Shown here: positions 52,959 to 60,477 of the stretch, in pieces
Layout of the letters: each line of letters starts with the position of its first letter
How positions within the stretch are numbered: the first letter of the stretch is position 1
Origin: Paenibacillus sp. FSL R5-0766
Lineage (GTDB): Bacteria; Bacillota; Bacilli; Paenibacillales; Paenibacillaceae
NCBI RefSeq assembly: GCF_037971845.1
Contig: NZ_CP150227.1
Coordinates: 2,666,001-2,730,000 of the forward strand
Direction of reading: 5' to 3'
DNA: 64,000 nucleotides
Program-made: the position numbers and the translations under genes
The notes under the pieces: model-generated
What the model saw: only the letters and a program-made list of their open reading frames with translations
The model's database searches: none
What the model was told of the DNA's origin: nothing

Positions 52959-52998
52959 TGTACACATGTGAAGGGTCAGCTTGATCCGTAACTGGCTG

Positions 52999-53040
52999 AG
53001 CGGTGAGATACAGAAGCAGTTCTGTTCTCACCGCTTTTTG
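52999..53040 (+). terminator. Terminator of the P450 gene
   Basis: A perfect 10-bp stem AGCGGTGAGA/TCTCACCGCT with an inner hairpin is followed by five T. Confidence 0.9.
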
Positions 53041-53157
53041 ACATAAAATGATTCTTCAGCAGATAAGTGGTTGCATGGGTTATAATTATATATTGGAAGG
53101 GAGCACCCGTATGCAGACATTTGGGAACCATTGTATGGCTTGCGAAAAGAACCAGCT

Positions 53158-53580
53158 TTACTTCCGCCTACAAGGCCGTTTCAGGTTTTTTCTTCCGGTG
53201 GTTGGCCGATAGATCGACTCGACGCTGGAGAGAGGAAATAATATACGGGAAGGGACTCTGCCTTTTCCCTGGAGTTCAAGATAATCCAGTCCCACGCCCA
53301 CAAGTCTGATATTGTTAAATGCATTCTTGGAAGGGAAAGTCGTGCGGATTCCCACTCTGACGCCTCGCCGTGTTCGAGGAATATCAAATACCCGAATGGA
53401 ATTCAGACTGAGAGGAATGAATAATTGACGGTTTACTTTGATAAACTGCCTTGGATAGACACGACGAATACGTCCCGGTTCCAACCCGGAGAGTGGAGTA
53501 TTCAGTTCTGCAAGGTGCCCCTGGAGTTCTGCCAGGCGCTGCTGAAGTGTTTTTCCGGTATGGAGATGCTGCCAGCTCAT
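53158..53580 (-). CDS. Basic protein of unknown function (140 aa)
   Basis: No family recognised. On the - strand the SD CGGAGGA lies 7 bases before ATG 53580, which supports this frame over shorter + strand ORFs. The product starts with a helical segment (LQQRLAELQGHLAEL), continues with beta-rich sequence (RVYPRQFIKVNRQLFIPLSLNSIRVFDIPRTRRGVRVGIRTTF; VGLDYLELQG) and ends in a basic tail (GRKNLKRPCRRK). Neither signal peptide nor membrane segment is seen. It is divergent from the small gene at 53704. Confidence 0.6.
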   Translation of the reverse strand: MSWQHLHTGKTLQQRLAELQGHLAELNTPLSGLEPGRIRRVYPRQFIKVNRQLFIPLSLNSIRVFDIPRTRRGVRVGIRTTFPSKNAFNNIRLVGVGLDYLELQGKGRVPSRILFPLSSVESIYRPTTGRKNLKRPCRRK

Positions 53581-53703
53581 AAGTATTCCTCCGTTCGCCA
53601 TTTGTACCTAGTATATGAAGGCACGGGGTCGGAAGGTGTACGTTTGATAGCCCATGTTCGCTAAGGCTAACGGGGTTTCTTTTATAATAGAGGAGTGATT
53701 CAC

Positions 53704-54048
53704 ATGATCGTAGAGATGTATAAAGACCTCATTAAGGATGAGCGTGGCAATTATTATCTGGCAGTACAGATGGATGGCAATGAGCTTACGCTCGTTAATG
53801 CATTCGTTGAAGCGGCATTCACGCCTGAACTGATCTACAATGAAGAGTTCCGTGCCAAACATAAAGAGATGGAAGGCGGGTTTGTAGGCAAAATTGCGAT
53901 GGACCTGCTAAGGCATGATGTGGTCATGGGGATGAAGCAAATCGACCGAAAACTGTTGAACCTGTCGGATGTGGAACAGCAGTTCACGGTAAATTATATT
54001 GATACGATTGAATTTTATCGTCACCCGGCTTGGAAACGGAAGGTGTAA
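53704..54048 (+). CDS. Small soluble protein of unknown function (114 aa)
   Basis: No family recognised. SD AGAGGAGTGA is a few bases before ATG 53704; a GTG at 53695 lies within it. The sequence is a mixed alpha/beta, acidic N-terminal half (MIVEMYKDLIKDERGNYYLAVQMDGNELTLV) followed by helices (HKEMEGGFVGKIAMDLLRHDVVMGMKQIDRK). No signal or membrane segment. Own terminator at 54164, shared with the convergent glycosidase gene. Confidence 0.65.
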   Translation: MIVEMYKDLIKDERGNYYLAVQMDGNELTLVNAFVEAAFTPELIYNEEFRAKHKEMEGGFVGKIAMDLLRHDVVMGMKQIDRKLLNLSDVEQQFTVNYIDTIEFYRHPAWKRKV

Positions 54049-54163
54049 GGTGAAACTCATCTCCTCTGTAACCAGAGAGAGAATGATTTCCGAAGTGGTA
54101 GTCAATTTTTCTATCTTGTGTCCTTATGAATAAGAAATAAAGAAATATAAACGCGCAAAAGGG

Positions 54164-54210
54164 AAAAGCGCAAGTGCAGGGGCAGTAAACCTCTGCAACT
54201 TGCGCTTTTT
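54164..54210. terminator. Bidirectional terminator between convergent genes
   Basis: A 12-16-bp stem (AAAAGCGCAAGT-GCAG paired with CTGCAACTTGCGCTTTT) has A and T runs at its outer ends, placed between 53704 (+) and 54223 (-). Confidence 0.85.
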
Positions 54211-54222
54211 GTATACAAACAA

Positions 54223-55869
54223 TTATCGATACGTAGGATGGATGATGCCAATATCGCGTTCAGTTTTCAAATTTCCATCGGCGTAACGCTGCATTTCATT
54301 TCCTTTGATCCGAATCGGGATGCACTCTCCTTGATAGTAAAGCTCCCCCTCGACGGTGCGGACGCTCATTCCAATGATGCCTTCCAGATGTCCACTATGA
54401 TCCGTCACCAGTCGAATCCCTGACGGGCCATCCAGATGAACCTTGCCGTCCAGATATACCGTCATGCGATCAGGCGTGTTGACCAATTCATATCCTACTC
54501 CGTTGACTTTTCGGCTATAAGCCGTATTGCCAGACACGATCTCACCATGATCCATGTCGATGGGGAGCAGTCCGGTAAACCAGAGCTGATTCGATCCAAC
54601 AGGCATAATTCCGCATAATCGCTCCACATAATCAAGGAGACAGAGGATGGAGGGGGAGTAAGTCTCGGTAAAACCTTGTTCTCCGGTCCACGGGCTTAGT
54701 ACCTGACCAAATCGCTTATCTTTGGATAGCGCGGACAAGATTGGCTGCAATACCCAGGTTAGCTCCACATATCGATGATGATACTCGAATGCGTGTGGTG
54801 CCCGAATCAGACTCAGAAAATTGGATGCCCCTCCCCAGCTGTTATAGGAGGAAAAGGGATCAAATCTGGGATCATCCATTGAAATCGATGTAAACGGGTA
54901 TTTAGCGAAAAACTTGCTTGTATTCAACAGGTACCGACGCAGTAGGTTATCGAACAATTCACGGTCGCCCACCTCGCAGGCCATTACGCGGAGCAACACA
55001 TCGGATTGGACTCTGACCAATTCGTCATTGCGATCCCGATCATAGAAGAACATATCCTGTTCGTCGTAACAATAACGGAAAAGACTTTCCAGGCTAGACT
55101 CGGCTTTTGCTTTCCAATCCGTTCCCGATTCTCCCAGTTCTTCAGCCATGCGGGACAGATACAAGCGCTGACAATAGATATTGGCAGTCAGATCCGGTGC
55201 CAGAAAAGGCAGAATCGGAGAATCCGGGTGATAGGCAGAAGCATCATTCATATAAGGTGTATCCGGAACATGCCAGAAACGCGGGGATAAGTCATGTCCG
55301 GTGTCAAACGTACTGAAGGCCTCTACACAGCCGGTTCCTCGGGTATTACGGTTGTGGGCAATCCACTTATCGTAACGAACCATAGCCTTATACATGGTGT
55401 TCAGGAAAGACGAGTGCTTGCCATGAAGCTGATAGTGGTTCCATACACTGCGTGCCAGTGGAGTTACCAACTGGATTTGCCGGAAAGAGGGTCCGTTTGC
55501 CGTGAGTTTATACGGGAGCAATCCATCTTCTCTTTGCTGCTTGGCAAATGCGAGGTATGTTGTTTCGGACACGGAAGGAAGCAGGCGAGACAGCAGCTCC
55601 GCATTGATGGTACCTGTGCTCTCTAACCAACAACCCAGATAGATGCCACCTTCTTGTAAAATAGGATCGTTGTCTCCCATGGGCAGGATACAAGCAAGCA
55701 ATTTCTCCACCGCTGCATAATACGTAGCTTCCAGTTGTCCGCCCGATGCCGCAAACCGGATACCCGACGCATGCCATTCTTGTAATAACTGCTGATCTTC
55801 CGGTTTAACTGGCTGAACTTGATCCATCATCGAAATGTTGCGCAGCCGATCCAGTATCTCTTCTGTCAT
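54223..55869 (-). CDS. Six-hairpin (alpha/alpha) glycoside hydrolase-like protein
   Basis: A 548-residue cytoplasmic protein. The long central region (about 90-440) has the pattern of (alpha/alpha)6 glycosidases of the MGH1/GH63/trehalase-like kind: AKQQREDGLLPYKLTANGP, NTRGTGCVEAFSTFDTGHDLSPRFW, YHPDSPILPFLAPDLTANIYCQRLYLSRMAEEL, SYNSWGGASNFLSLIRAPHAFEYHHRY. The final ~100 residues look like a beta-sandwich (YLDGKVHLDGPSGIRLVTDHSG). Exact family and substrate are unknown. It probably works with the Gfo/Idh oxidoreductase upstream on the same strand and the AraC regulator at 57665; a repeat copy and a terminator lie between. Confidence 0.7.
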   Translation of the reverse strand: MTEEILDRLRNISMMDQVQPVKPEDQQLLQEWHASGIRFAASGGQLEATYYAAVEKLLACILPMGDNDPILQEGGIYLGCWLESTGTINAELLSRLLPSVSETTYLAFAKQQREDGLLPYKLTANGPSFRQIQLVTPLARSVWNHYQLHGKHSSFLNTMYKAMVRYDKWIAHNRNTRGTGCVEAFSTFDTGHDLSPRFWHVPDTPYMNDASAYHPDSPILPFLAPDLTANIYCQRLYLSRMAEELGESGTDWKAKAESSLESLFRYCYDEQDMFFYDRDRNDELVRVQSDVLLRVMACEVGDRELFDNLLRRYLLNTSKFFAKYPFTSISMDDPRFDPFSSYNSWGGASNFLSLIRAPHAFEYHHRYVELTWVLQPILSALSKDKRFGQVLSPWTGEQGFTETYSPSILCLLDYVERLCGIMPVGSNQLWFTGLLPIDMDHGEIVSGNTAYSRKVNGVGYELVNTPDRMTVYLDGKVHLDGPSGIRLVTDHSGHLEGIIGMSVRTVEGELYYQGECIPIRIKGNEMQRYADGNLKTERDIGIIHPTYR

Positions 55870-55990
55870 ATGTTCCTCCTCACAGTGTCTGCTTATTGAT
55901 TCGATTCAAAGATACGAACGGTCCCGTTATAGAAGTCGGAGACAAGGTTCTTACCGAGTCAGCTTGCGTGCAGTATTAATTATAGAAATA

Positions 55991-56022
55991 TAAAAAAAGA
56001 CTGCGTGATATGCGCAGCCTTT
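55991..56022 (-). terminator. Terminator on the - strand, downstream of the Gfo/Idh gene
   Basis: Read on the - strand, AGGCTGCG (56020-56013) pairs with CGCAGTCT (56005-55998) and is followed by a run of T (55997-55992). Repeat copy E lies between this terminator and the stop of the gene at 56248. Confidence 0.75.
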
Positions 56023-56038
56023 AAATGAAATTAATAAT

Positions 56039-56231
56039 CTATATAAATTGAACTAAAGAATATTTACACTGCACACTCCGATGACAGAACAACCTTCCGA
56101 TCGCTGTTATCCCCAGATTTTTTTGATTCCTTTTATAAAGGGGAAATCCGGGGATAAAGGCGAACGCTCCGCTTCTTCAGGTCCTTTCTGTCCTCTCCGT
56201 TTCGTGTAAATGTTTAGTTCAACTTATATAG
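56039..56231 (-). repeat. Dispersed repeat, copy E (inverted relative to A and D)
   Basis: 193 bp with the clearest terminal inverted repeats of the family: CTATATAAATTGAACTAAA at the left and TTTAGTTCAACTTATATAG at the right, 18 of 19 positions complementary. Inside are the inverted pair TTATCCCCAGATTT and AAATCCGGGGATAA and the shared blocks for CGGAAGG and GGAGAGGACAGAA on the other strand. It occupies the centre of the 378-bp gap 55870-56247, which holds no gene. Confidence 0.82.
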
Positions 56232-56247
56232 TGCAGACCTGGGAGAC

Positions 56248-57537
56248 TTAGAAACGAACCAGATTATTGACGTTGACAGGCAAGCCTGTCGCGATGGCGC
56301 GATTGGCAGCAATCCCAGTCAGAATGGATCTGGCACCGTCCACGTGGTTAGCAGCGCGATGGAACGGATCTTCAACAGGCTCTCCAAACAGATCATTCAG
56401 CAGAACCGGGTCACCTCCGCCATGTCCACCTGCTTTCTCTTCCACTTCAACCTCATATGGCGCATCAAACATTGGAAGAACCCGCAACGTTTTACCGATT
56501 AAAGCACCTTCTTTACTTTTGTCACCCAATGAATTGACATAGGATTGCTCCACAATGTTCATTTCAATCCGGCCTTTGGTGCCATTAATGGCAATGCGAT
56601 AACCCTCCCATGGCTGGTAGGCAACGAGGGAGTAGGTCAGAATGGCTTTGTTCCGATACTTCACAAGAACACCCATTGTATCCTCAATGTTGATGCCATC
56701 CCCAAATACACTCTGATCGCGCTGGTAACCATCTTCCGATTCGGCATCCAGATACATGGACTTCATATGTGCGTCTGAATCCAAATGCAGTGCAAAAGGG
56801 TCATCCTTTGCGATCGGGTTGCCGGTTGCCCGGTTGTAGAATTGCGTTACACCGCGTTCTTCTGCGTTTTCTCTGCCGTAATACATCAGATCACCAAATG
56901 CAAACACGGTATCCGGTTGCGAGCCAATCCAGAAATTCACCAAATCGAAGTGATGGGTGGATTTGTGCACGAGTAATCCGCCGCTATTACGCTTGTCCCG
57001 ATGCCAACGGCGGAAATAATCTGCCCCGTGGCGGGTATTCAGCAGCCATTCAAAGTGAACGGAAGTGACTTTCCCGATGGTATCATTCAGAATAAGTTCT
57101 CGAATCTTAGTATGGTGCGGTGCATAACGGTAGTTAAAGGTGACTCTTACGTTCTGGCCAGTCCGCTTGACAGCATCCAGAATCTCCTGACATTTCTCCT
57201 CATCGATGGTCATCGGTTTTTCGGTGACAACGTCACAACCCAGTTCCATCGCACGAATGATGTACTTGTGATGGGTGCGGTCAACACTCGTTATGATGAC
57301 ATAGTCAGGCTTCTCGTTCTCAATCATCTGATCAAACTGATCTGCAGGATAAGTGGGTACCTCAGGATACTCGTACTTTTCCCTCAACAGTTGATTCGCG
57401 TAGTTCATACGGATTTGATTTATATCACAAAAGCCGACAAGCTCGGATGTATCCCTGTAATCCCGGGTCAAAGCACCATAAAAAAATTCGGCGCGGCCGC
57501 CGGTTCCGACTAAAACATAACGTTTCTTGTTACTCAT
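56248..57537 (-). CDS. Gfo/Idh/MocA-family NAD(P)-dependent oxidoreductase
   Basis: A 429-residue dehydrogenase-like protein. Rossmann fold at the N-terminus (YVLVGTGGRAEFFYGAL), the family's EKPM block (CDVVTEKPMTIDEEKCQEIL) with the conserved Lys, then the catalytic/substrate domain (RVTFNYRYAPHHTKIRELI; NSGGLLVHKSTHHFDLVNFWIG, with the conserved His). Members oxidise or epimerise sugars and inositols, or act as sugar-acid dehydrogenases and glycosidases. It is divergent from the AraC regulator at 57665, with a cre-like site in the shared region, so carbon-source control is likely. Confidence 0.92.
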   Translation of the reverse strand: MSNKKRYVLVGTGGRAEFFYGALTRDYRDTSELVGFCDINQIRMNYANQLLREKYEYPEVPTYPADQFDQMIENEKPDYVIITSVDRTHHKYIIRAMELGCDVVTEKPMTIDEEKCQEILDAVKRTGQNVRVTFNYRYAPHHTKIRELILNDTIGKVTSVHFEWLLNTRHGADYFRRWHRDKRNSGGLLVHKSTHHFDLVNFWIGSQPDTVFAFGDLMYYGRENAEERGVTQFYNRATGNPIAKDDPFALHLDSDAHMKSMYLDAESEDGYQRDQSVFGDGINIEDTMGVLVKYRNKAILTYSLVAYQPWEGYRIAINGTKGRIEMNIVEQSYVNSLGDKSKEGALIGKTLRVLPMFDAPYEVEVEEKAGGHGGGDPVLLNDLFGEPVEDPFHRAANHVDGARSILTGIAANRAIATGLPVNVNNLVRF

Positions 57538-57604
57538 GTCTATCGCCTCCTTGAATATAGCTCTAGACTATAACAAGGGAGTACTTCTTTCGCCGCATTT
57601 TATG

Positions 57605-57618
57605 CGTAACCGCTTTCA
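57605..57618. promoter_or_regulatory. Cre-like catabolite control site
   Basis: CGTAACCGCTTTCA departs at one position (C for T at the first base) from the cre consensus TGWAANCGNTNWCA. It lies in the divergent promoter region between the Gfo/Idh gene (-) and the AraC gene (+), where CcpA could repress both. Confidence 0.55.
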
Positions 57619-57664
57619 AATGCCGCATATTTTGCTATAATTTATGAAAAGGAGAGAGGGCGAC

Positions 57665-58567
57665 ATGACAGAACCTTTCAGTGCAGATTTTCATGATCCC
57701 TCGGACTTACTGCACATCGAATATGATCGTCGCATTGGATATTTCTCGATGACGGATGACCATCTGCATGATCATTATGAGTTATATTACCTGTTGTCTG
57801 GTGAGCGTATCTATTTCATTAAGGACCGGACCTACCGGGTAAAGGCTGGTGATCTGGTGTTTGTTGACCGAAATACGGTTCATAAAACATTGGAGAGTGG
57901 CATGCCTGACCATGAACGGATGGTACTCTATATGAAGCCTGAGCTTTTTGCAACCATGGCTATTTCCGGGGAGTTAGTTGAAGGCTTGAAGGAACCCTTT
58001 TGCTGGGAGATTCCTATTGTAAGGTTTCCATCTCAAGTCACTGAGGTTCTAGAACGGATGGTTAGCGAAATGGTGGATGAAATGCTTTGTCCTCAACCTG
58101 GAAGCAACCAGTTGCTCCGTCACCGGGCTATTGAATTGTTGCTGCATGCCTATCGTAATCAACACTTGGGCAGGTTAAGCTCCGATGATCGTGAGCCGGT
58201 TCTTCATCCCAAGACACAGGCAGTTGTACGTTACCTGAATGAGAACTATCAGAAACCACTGACATTACCGGAGGTGGCGGCCATGTTTCGCATTAGTCCG
58301 CATTATCTGAGTCGATTGTTCAAACAAACGACGGGGTTTACCTTCAGTGATTATCTGAATCTGTTACGGGTGAAGGAAGCACAGCGTTTACTGCGAGAAA
58401 GTGAAGAATCCATTACAGACATCGCCTGGCTTGCGGGGTTCAGTAACTTCTCTCATTTTGGCAAGATGTTCAAACGTACCGTTCAGGTATCACCAAGAGT
58501 TTATAGGCAGGAATACAAGGAATCGGGTTCCGTGAGGACCATAAAAGAGGGAGAGAATATACGATGA
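57665..58567 (+). CDS. AraC-family regulator with N-terminal cupin domain
   Basis: A 300-residue regulator. Cupin sensor at ~25-100 (DDHLHDHYELYYLLSGERIYFIKDRTYRVKAGDLVFVDRNTVHKT), AraC double HTH at ~195-290 (LPEVAAMFRISPHYLSRLFKQTTGFTFSDYL; DIAWLAGFSNFSHFGKMFKRTVQVSPRVYR). ATG 57665 uses AAAAGGAGAGAGGG; the ORF from 57644 would contain that SD. It probably controls the divergent oxidoreductase and the glycosidase behind it. Its stop overlaps the RidA-like gene by ATGA, linking it to the genes downstream. Confidence 0.92.
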   Translation: MTEPFSADFHDPSDLLHIEYDRRIGYFSMTDDHLHDHYELYYLLSGERIYFIKDRTYRVKAGDLVFVDRNTVHKTLESGMPDHERMVLYMKPELFATMAISGELVEGLKEPFCWEIPIVRFPSQVTEVLERMVSEMVDEMLCPQPGSNQLLRHRAIELLLHAYRNQHLGRLSSDDREPVLHPKTQAVVRYLNENYQKPLTLPEVAAMFRISPHYLSRLFKQTTGFTFSDYLNLLRVKEAQRLLRESEESITDIAWLAGFSNFSHFGKMFKRTVQVSPRVYRQEYKESGSVRTIKEGENIR

Positions 58568-59010
58568 TTGAAGCGAGATTAAATGAACTGGGGATCATTT
58601 TGCCACAGGCCAGTGCCCCCGCAGCGAAATACGCCAATGCCGTTATTGTGAATGGAATTATGTATGTATCCGGGAAAGGACCGGATACCTCCGAACGTGG
58701 CAAACTGGGATCAGACTTCACAACAGAGCAGGGGTATGATTTTGCCCGGAACGCTGGATTGGAGGTGCTTGCTGTCGTTCGAGATGTGCTGGGTTCACTG
58801 GATCGGGTAAAGAGAGTGGTTAAAGTGCAAGGCTTCATCAATGCGTCCGCTTCGTATCAGGAGCATCATAAAGTGCTGAATGGATTCTCGGATCTGATGA
58901 TGGAGGTATTCGGGGATCAGGGGGTACACGCTCGTTCCGTATTCGGTGCAGTGTCCGTAAGGGATAATTTGCCGCTGATCATTGATTCTATTTTTCAGGT
59001 AGAGGAGTAG
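58564..59010 (+). CDS. RidA/YjgF-family protein
   Basis: A 148-residue member of the RidA superfamily, in the subgroup of longer 'YjgF-like' proteins (ARLNELGIILPQASAPAAKYANAVIVNGIMYVSGKGPD; VVKVQGFINASASYQEHHKVLNGFSDLMMEVFGDQGVHARSVFGAVSV). Archetypal RidA hydrolyses reactive enamine/imine intermediates with an Arg in the pocket; the R of HARSVFGAVSV is in the corresponding place. ATGA overlap with the AraC gene indicates translation coupling. Confidence 0.88.
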   Translation: MIEARLNELGIILPQASAPAAKYANAVIVNGIMYVSGKGPDTSERGKLGSDFTTEQGYDFARNAGLEVLAVVRDVLGSLDRVKRVVKVQGFINASASYQEHHKVLNGFSDLMMEVFGDQGVHARSVFGAVSVRDNLPLIIDSIFQVEE

Positions 59011-59018
59011 GTATAACG

Positions 59019-59612
59019 ATGACAGAATCGTCTTCATTAAATCCGATCATGTTAACGATTCCCGAGAGCTTCCACACGGAACGCCTCACAATTCGAGCAC
59101 CGCAGTGGGGGGATGGCGCAGCCGTTAATGAAGCGGTCCGTGAGAGTGCGGAGCAGCTGCGGTTGTGGTTACCTTTTGCCGAGAAAATCCCTTCATTGGA
59201 AGAGTCTGAAGTGACTGTTCGCAAAGCAAGGCTGCAATATCTGGAGCGTACCGACATGATGTTACATTTGCGTGATAGACATACGGATGAATTCGTAGGC
59301 AGCAGCGGGTTGCATCGCATTGACTGGAATGCACGCTGTTTTGAGATCGGTTACTGGATTCGAACATCGCGAGCTGGTGAGGGTTTGATGACGGAAGCGG
59401 TGAGAGGCATTGAGCAATTTGCCATTACTCATCTGGAGGCGAACCGGCTGGAGATCCGCTGTGATGCCCGCAATGTGCGAAGTGCCAAAGTAGCCGAACG
59501 AGCGGGTTATACGCTGGAAGGTATACTGCGCAAGATGCGGCGGGACAGTACAGGTACGCTGGTTGATTATATGGTTTTCTCCAAAGTCAGAGGCAGTGAG
59601 TTCGGAGGGTAA
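59019..59612 (+). CDS. GNAT N-acetyltransferase (RimJ/RimL-like)
   Basis: A 197-residue acetyltransferase. Substrate region FHTERLTIRAPQWGDGAAVNEAV, core DEFVGSSGLHRIDWNARCFEIGYWIRTSRAGEGLMTEAVRGIEQFAI and NRLEIRCDARNVRSAKVAERAGYTLEGILRKM, the pattern of ribosomal-protein Ser/Ala acetyltransferases. The actual substrate is unknown. SD GAGGAG; it starts 8 bases after the RidA-like gene and ends 2 bases before the kinase gene. Confidence 0.9.
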   Translation: MTESSSLNPIMLTIPESFHTERLTIRAPQWGDGAAVNEAVRESAEQLRLWLPFAEKIPSLEESEVTVRKARLQYLERTDMMLHLRDRHTDEFVGSSGLHRIDWNARCFEIGYWIRTSRAGEGLMTEAVRGIEQFAITHLEANRLEIRCDARNVRSAKVAERAGYTLEGILRKMRRDSTGTLVDYMVFSKVRGSEFGG

Positions 59613-59614
59613 AT

Positions 59615-60460
59615 ATGGAACGAATCGGTCAAGGAAGAACTGCGGAAATCTATGCGTATTCGAACGAGCACATTATGAAGTTATATCGAATGGATTTTCC
59701 TCACGAAGCCGTCCAGAATGAATTTAGAATAAGTGAGTTGGCATTCAAAAAAGGACTCCCCGTCCCACAGGCAGTATCCTTAATAGAACATACTACATCG
59801 CGAGCAGGCATCGTTTTTGAGCGAATCCAGGGGATTACCCTGTTATCTCTTATCATTCAGCAACCGGAGTTACTAGAGCAGCTGGCGTTTAAAATGGCTG
59901 ACTGCCATTACAGACTTCATTGCGAGCGAGATGATGAAGGAACACTCCCCTTACAGAAGCAGATTTTATCTGGAGCGATTCACAATGTTCAATTATTGTC
60001 GGAGGACGATCAAGCGCGAGTCCTTTCTTACTTAACAACATTGCCTGATCAACAACAGATCTGTCATGGCGATTTTCACCCTGATAATGTTATGCTCAGT
60101 GAGGCTGGCGATCAATACTGGGTCATTGATTGGATGACTGGTATGTCGGGTGATCCTGCGGGTGATGTGGCTCGAAGCTGGGTAATATTAATGAGTGCCA
60201 CATTGCCGGAAGATACAGATCCTGCTATACGAATGGGGTTTGAAACGGCTCGTGAATCGCTGGTCGAATTTTACATCCACCATTATATGCAACTTTCCGG
60301 GATTACACGTGAAGCAATAGAGTCCTGGATGCTGCCAGTTGCTGCCGCGCGTCTTGACGAGGATTTGCCCGCTCAAGAGGTGGAACAGTTACTCAAGTTT
60401 GTTCAGGAACGAATTCGTCGGTTAGACGAATCTAATTATTTTATTAAAAAGGATAGATAA
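59615..60460 (+). CDS. Aminoglycoside phosphotransferase-fold kinase
   Basis: A 281-residue APH/choline-kinase-fold protein. Gly-rich loop IGQGRTAEIYAY, Lys in IMKLYR, catalytic loop ICHGDFHPDNVML (D153, N158) and metal-binding IDWMTGMSGDPAGDVARS (D172), so the active site looks intact. The family phosphorylates small molecules such as aminoglycosides, homoserine or methylthioribose. SD GGAGGG inside the end of the GNAT gene. The neighbouring acetyltransferase and methyltransferase suggest a small-molecule modification path, but no substrate can be named. Confidence 0.85.
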   Translation: MERIGQGRTAEIYAYSNEHIMKLYRMDFPHEAVQNEFRISELAFKKGLPVPQAVSLIEHTTSRAGIVFERIQGITLLSLIIQQPELLEQLAFKMADCHYRLHCERDDEGTLPLQKQILSGAIHNVQLLSEDDQARVLSYLTTLPDQQQICHGDFHPDNVMLSEAGDQYWVIDWMTGMSGDPAGDVARSWVILMSATLPEDTDPAIRMGFETARESLVEFYIHHYMQLSGITREAIESWMLPVAAARLDEDLPAQEVEQLLKFVQERIRRLDESNYFIKKDR

Positions 60461-60477
60461 AGAGAGGGGACATATTC

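Noticed and set aside
53067..53309. Short + strand ORF after the P450 gene
   Set aside because: Opposite to the better-supported - strand gene at 53158-53580 and with low-quality composition.
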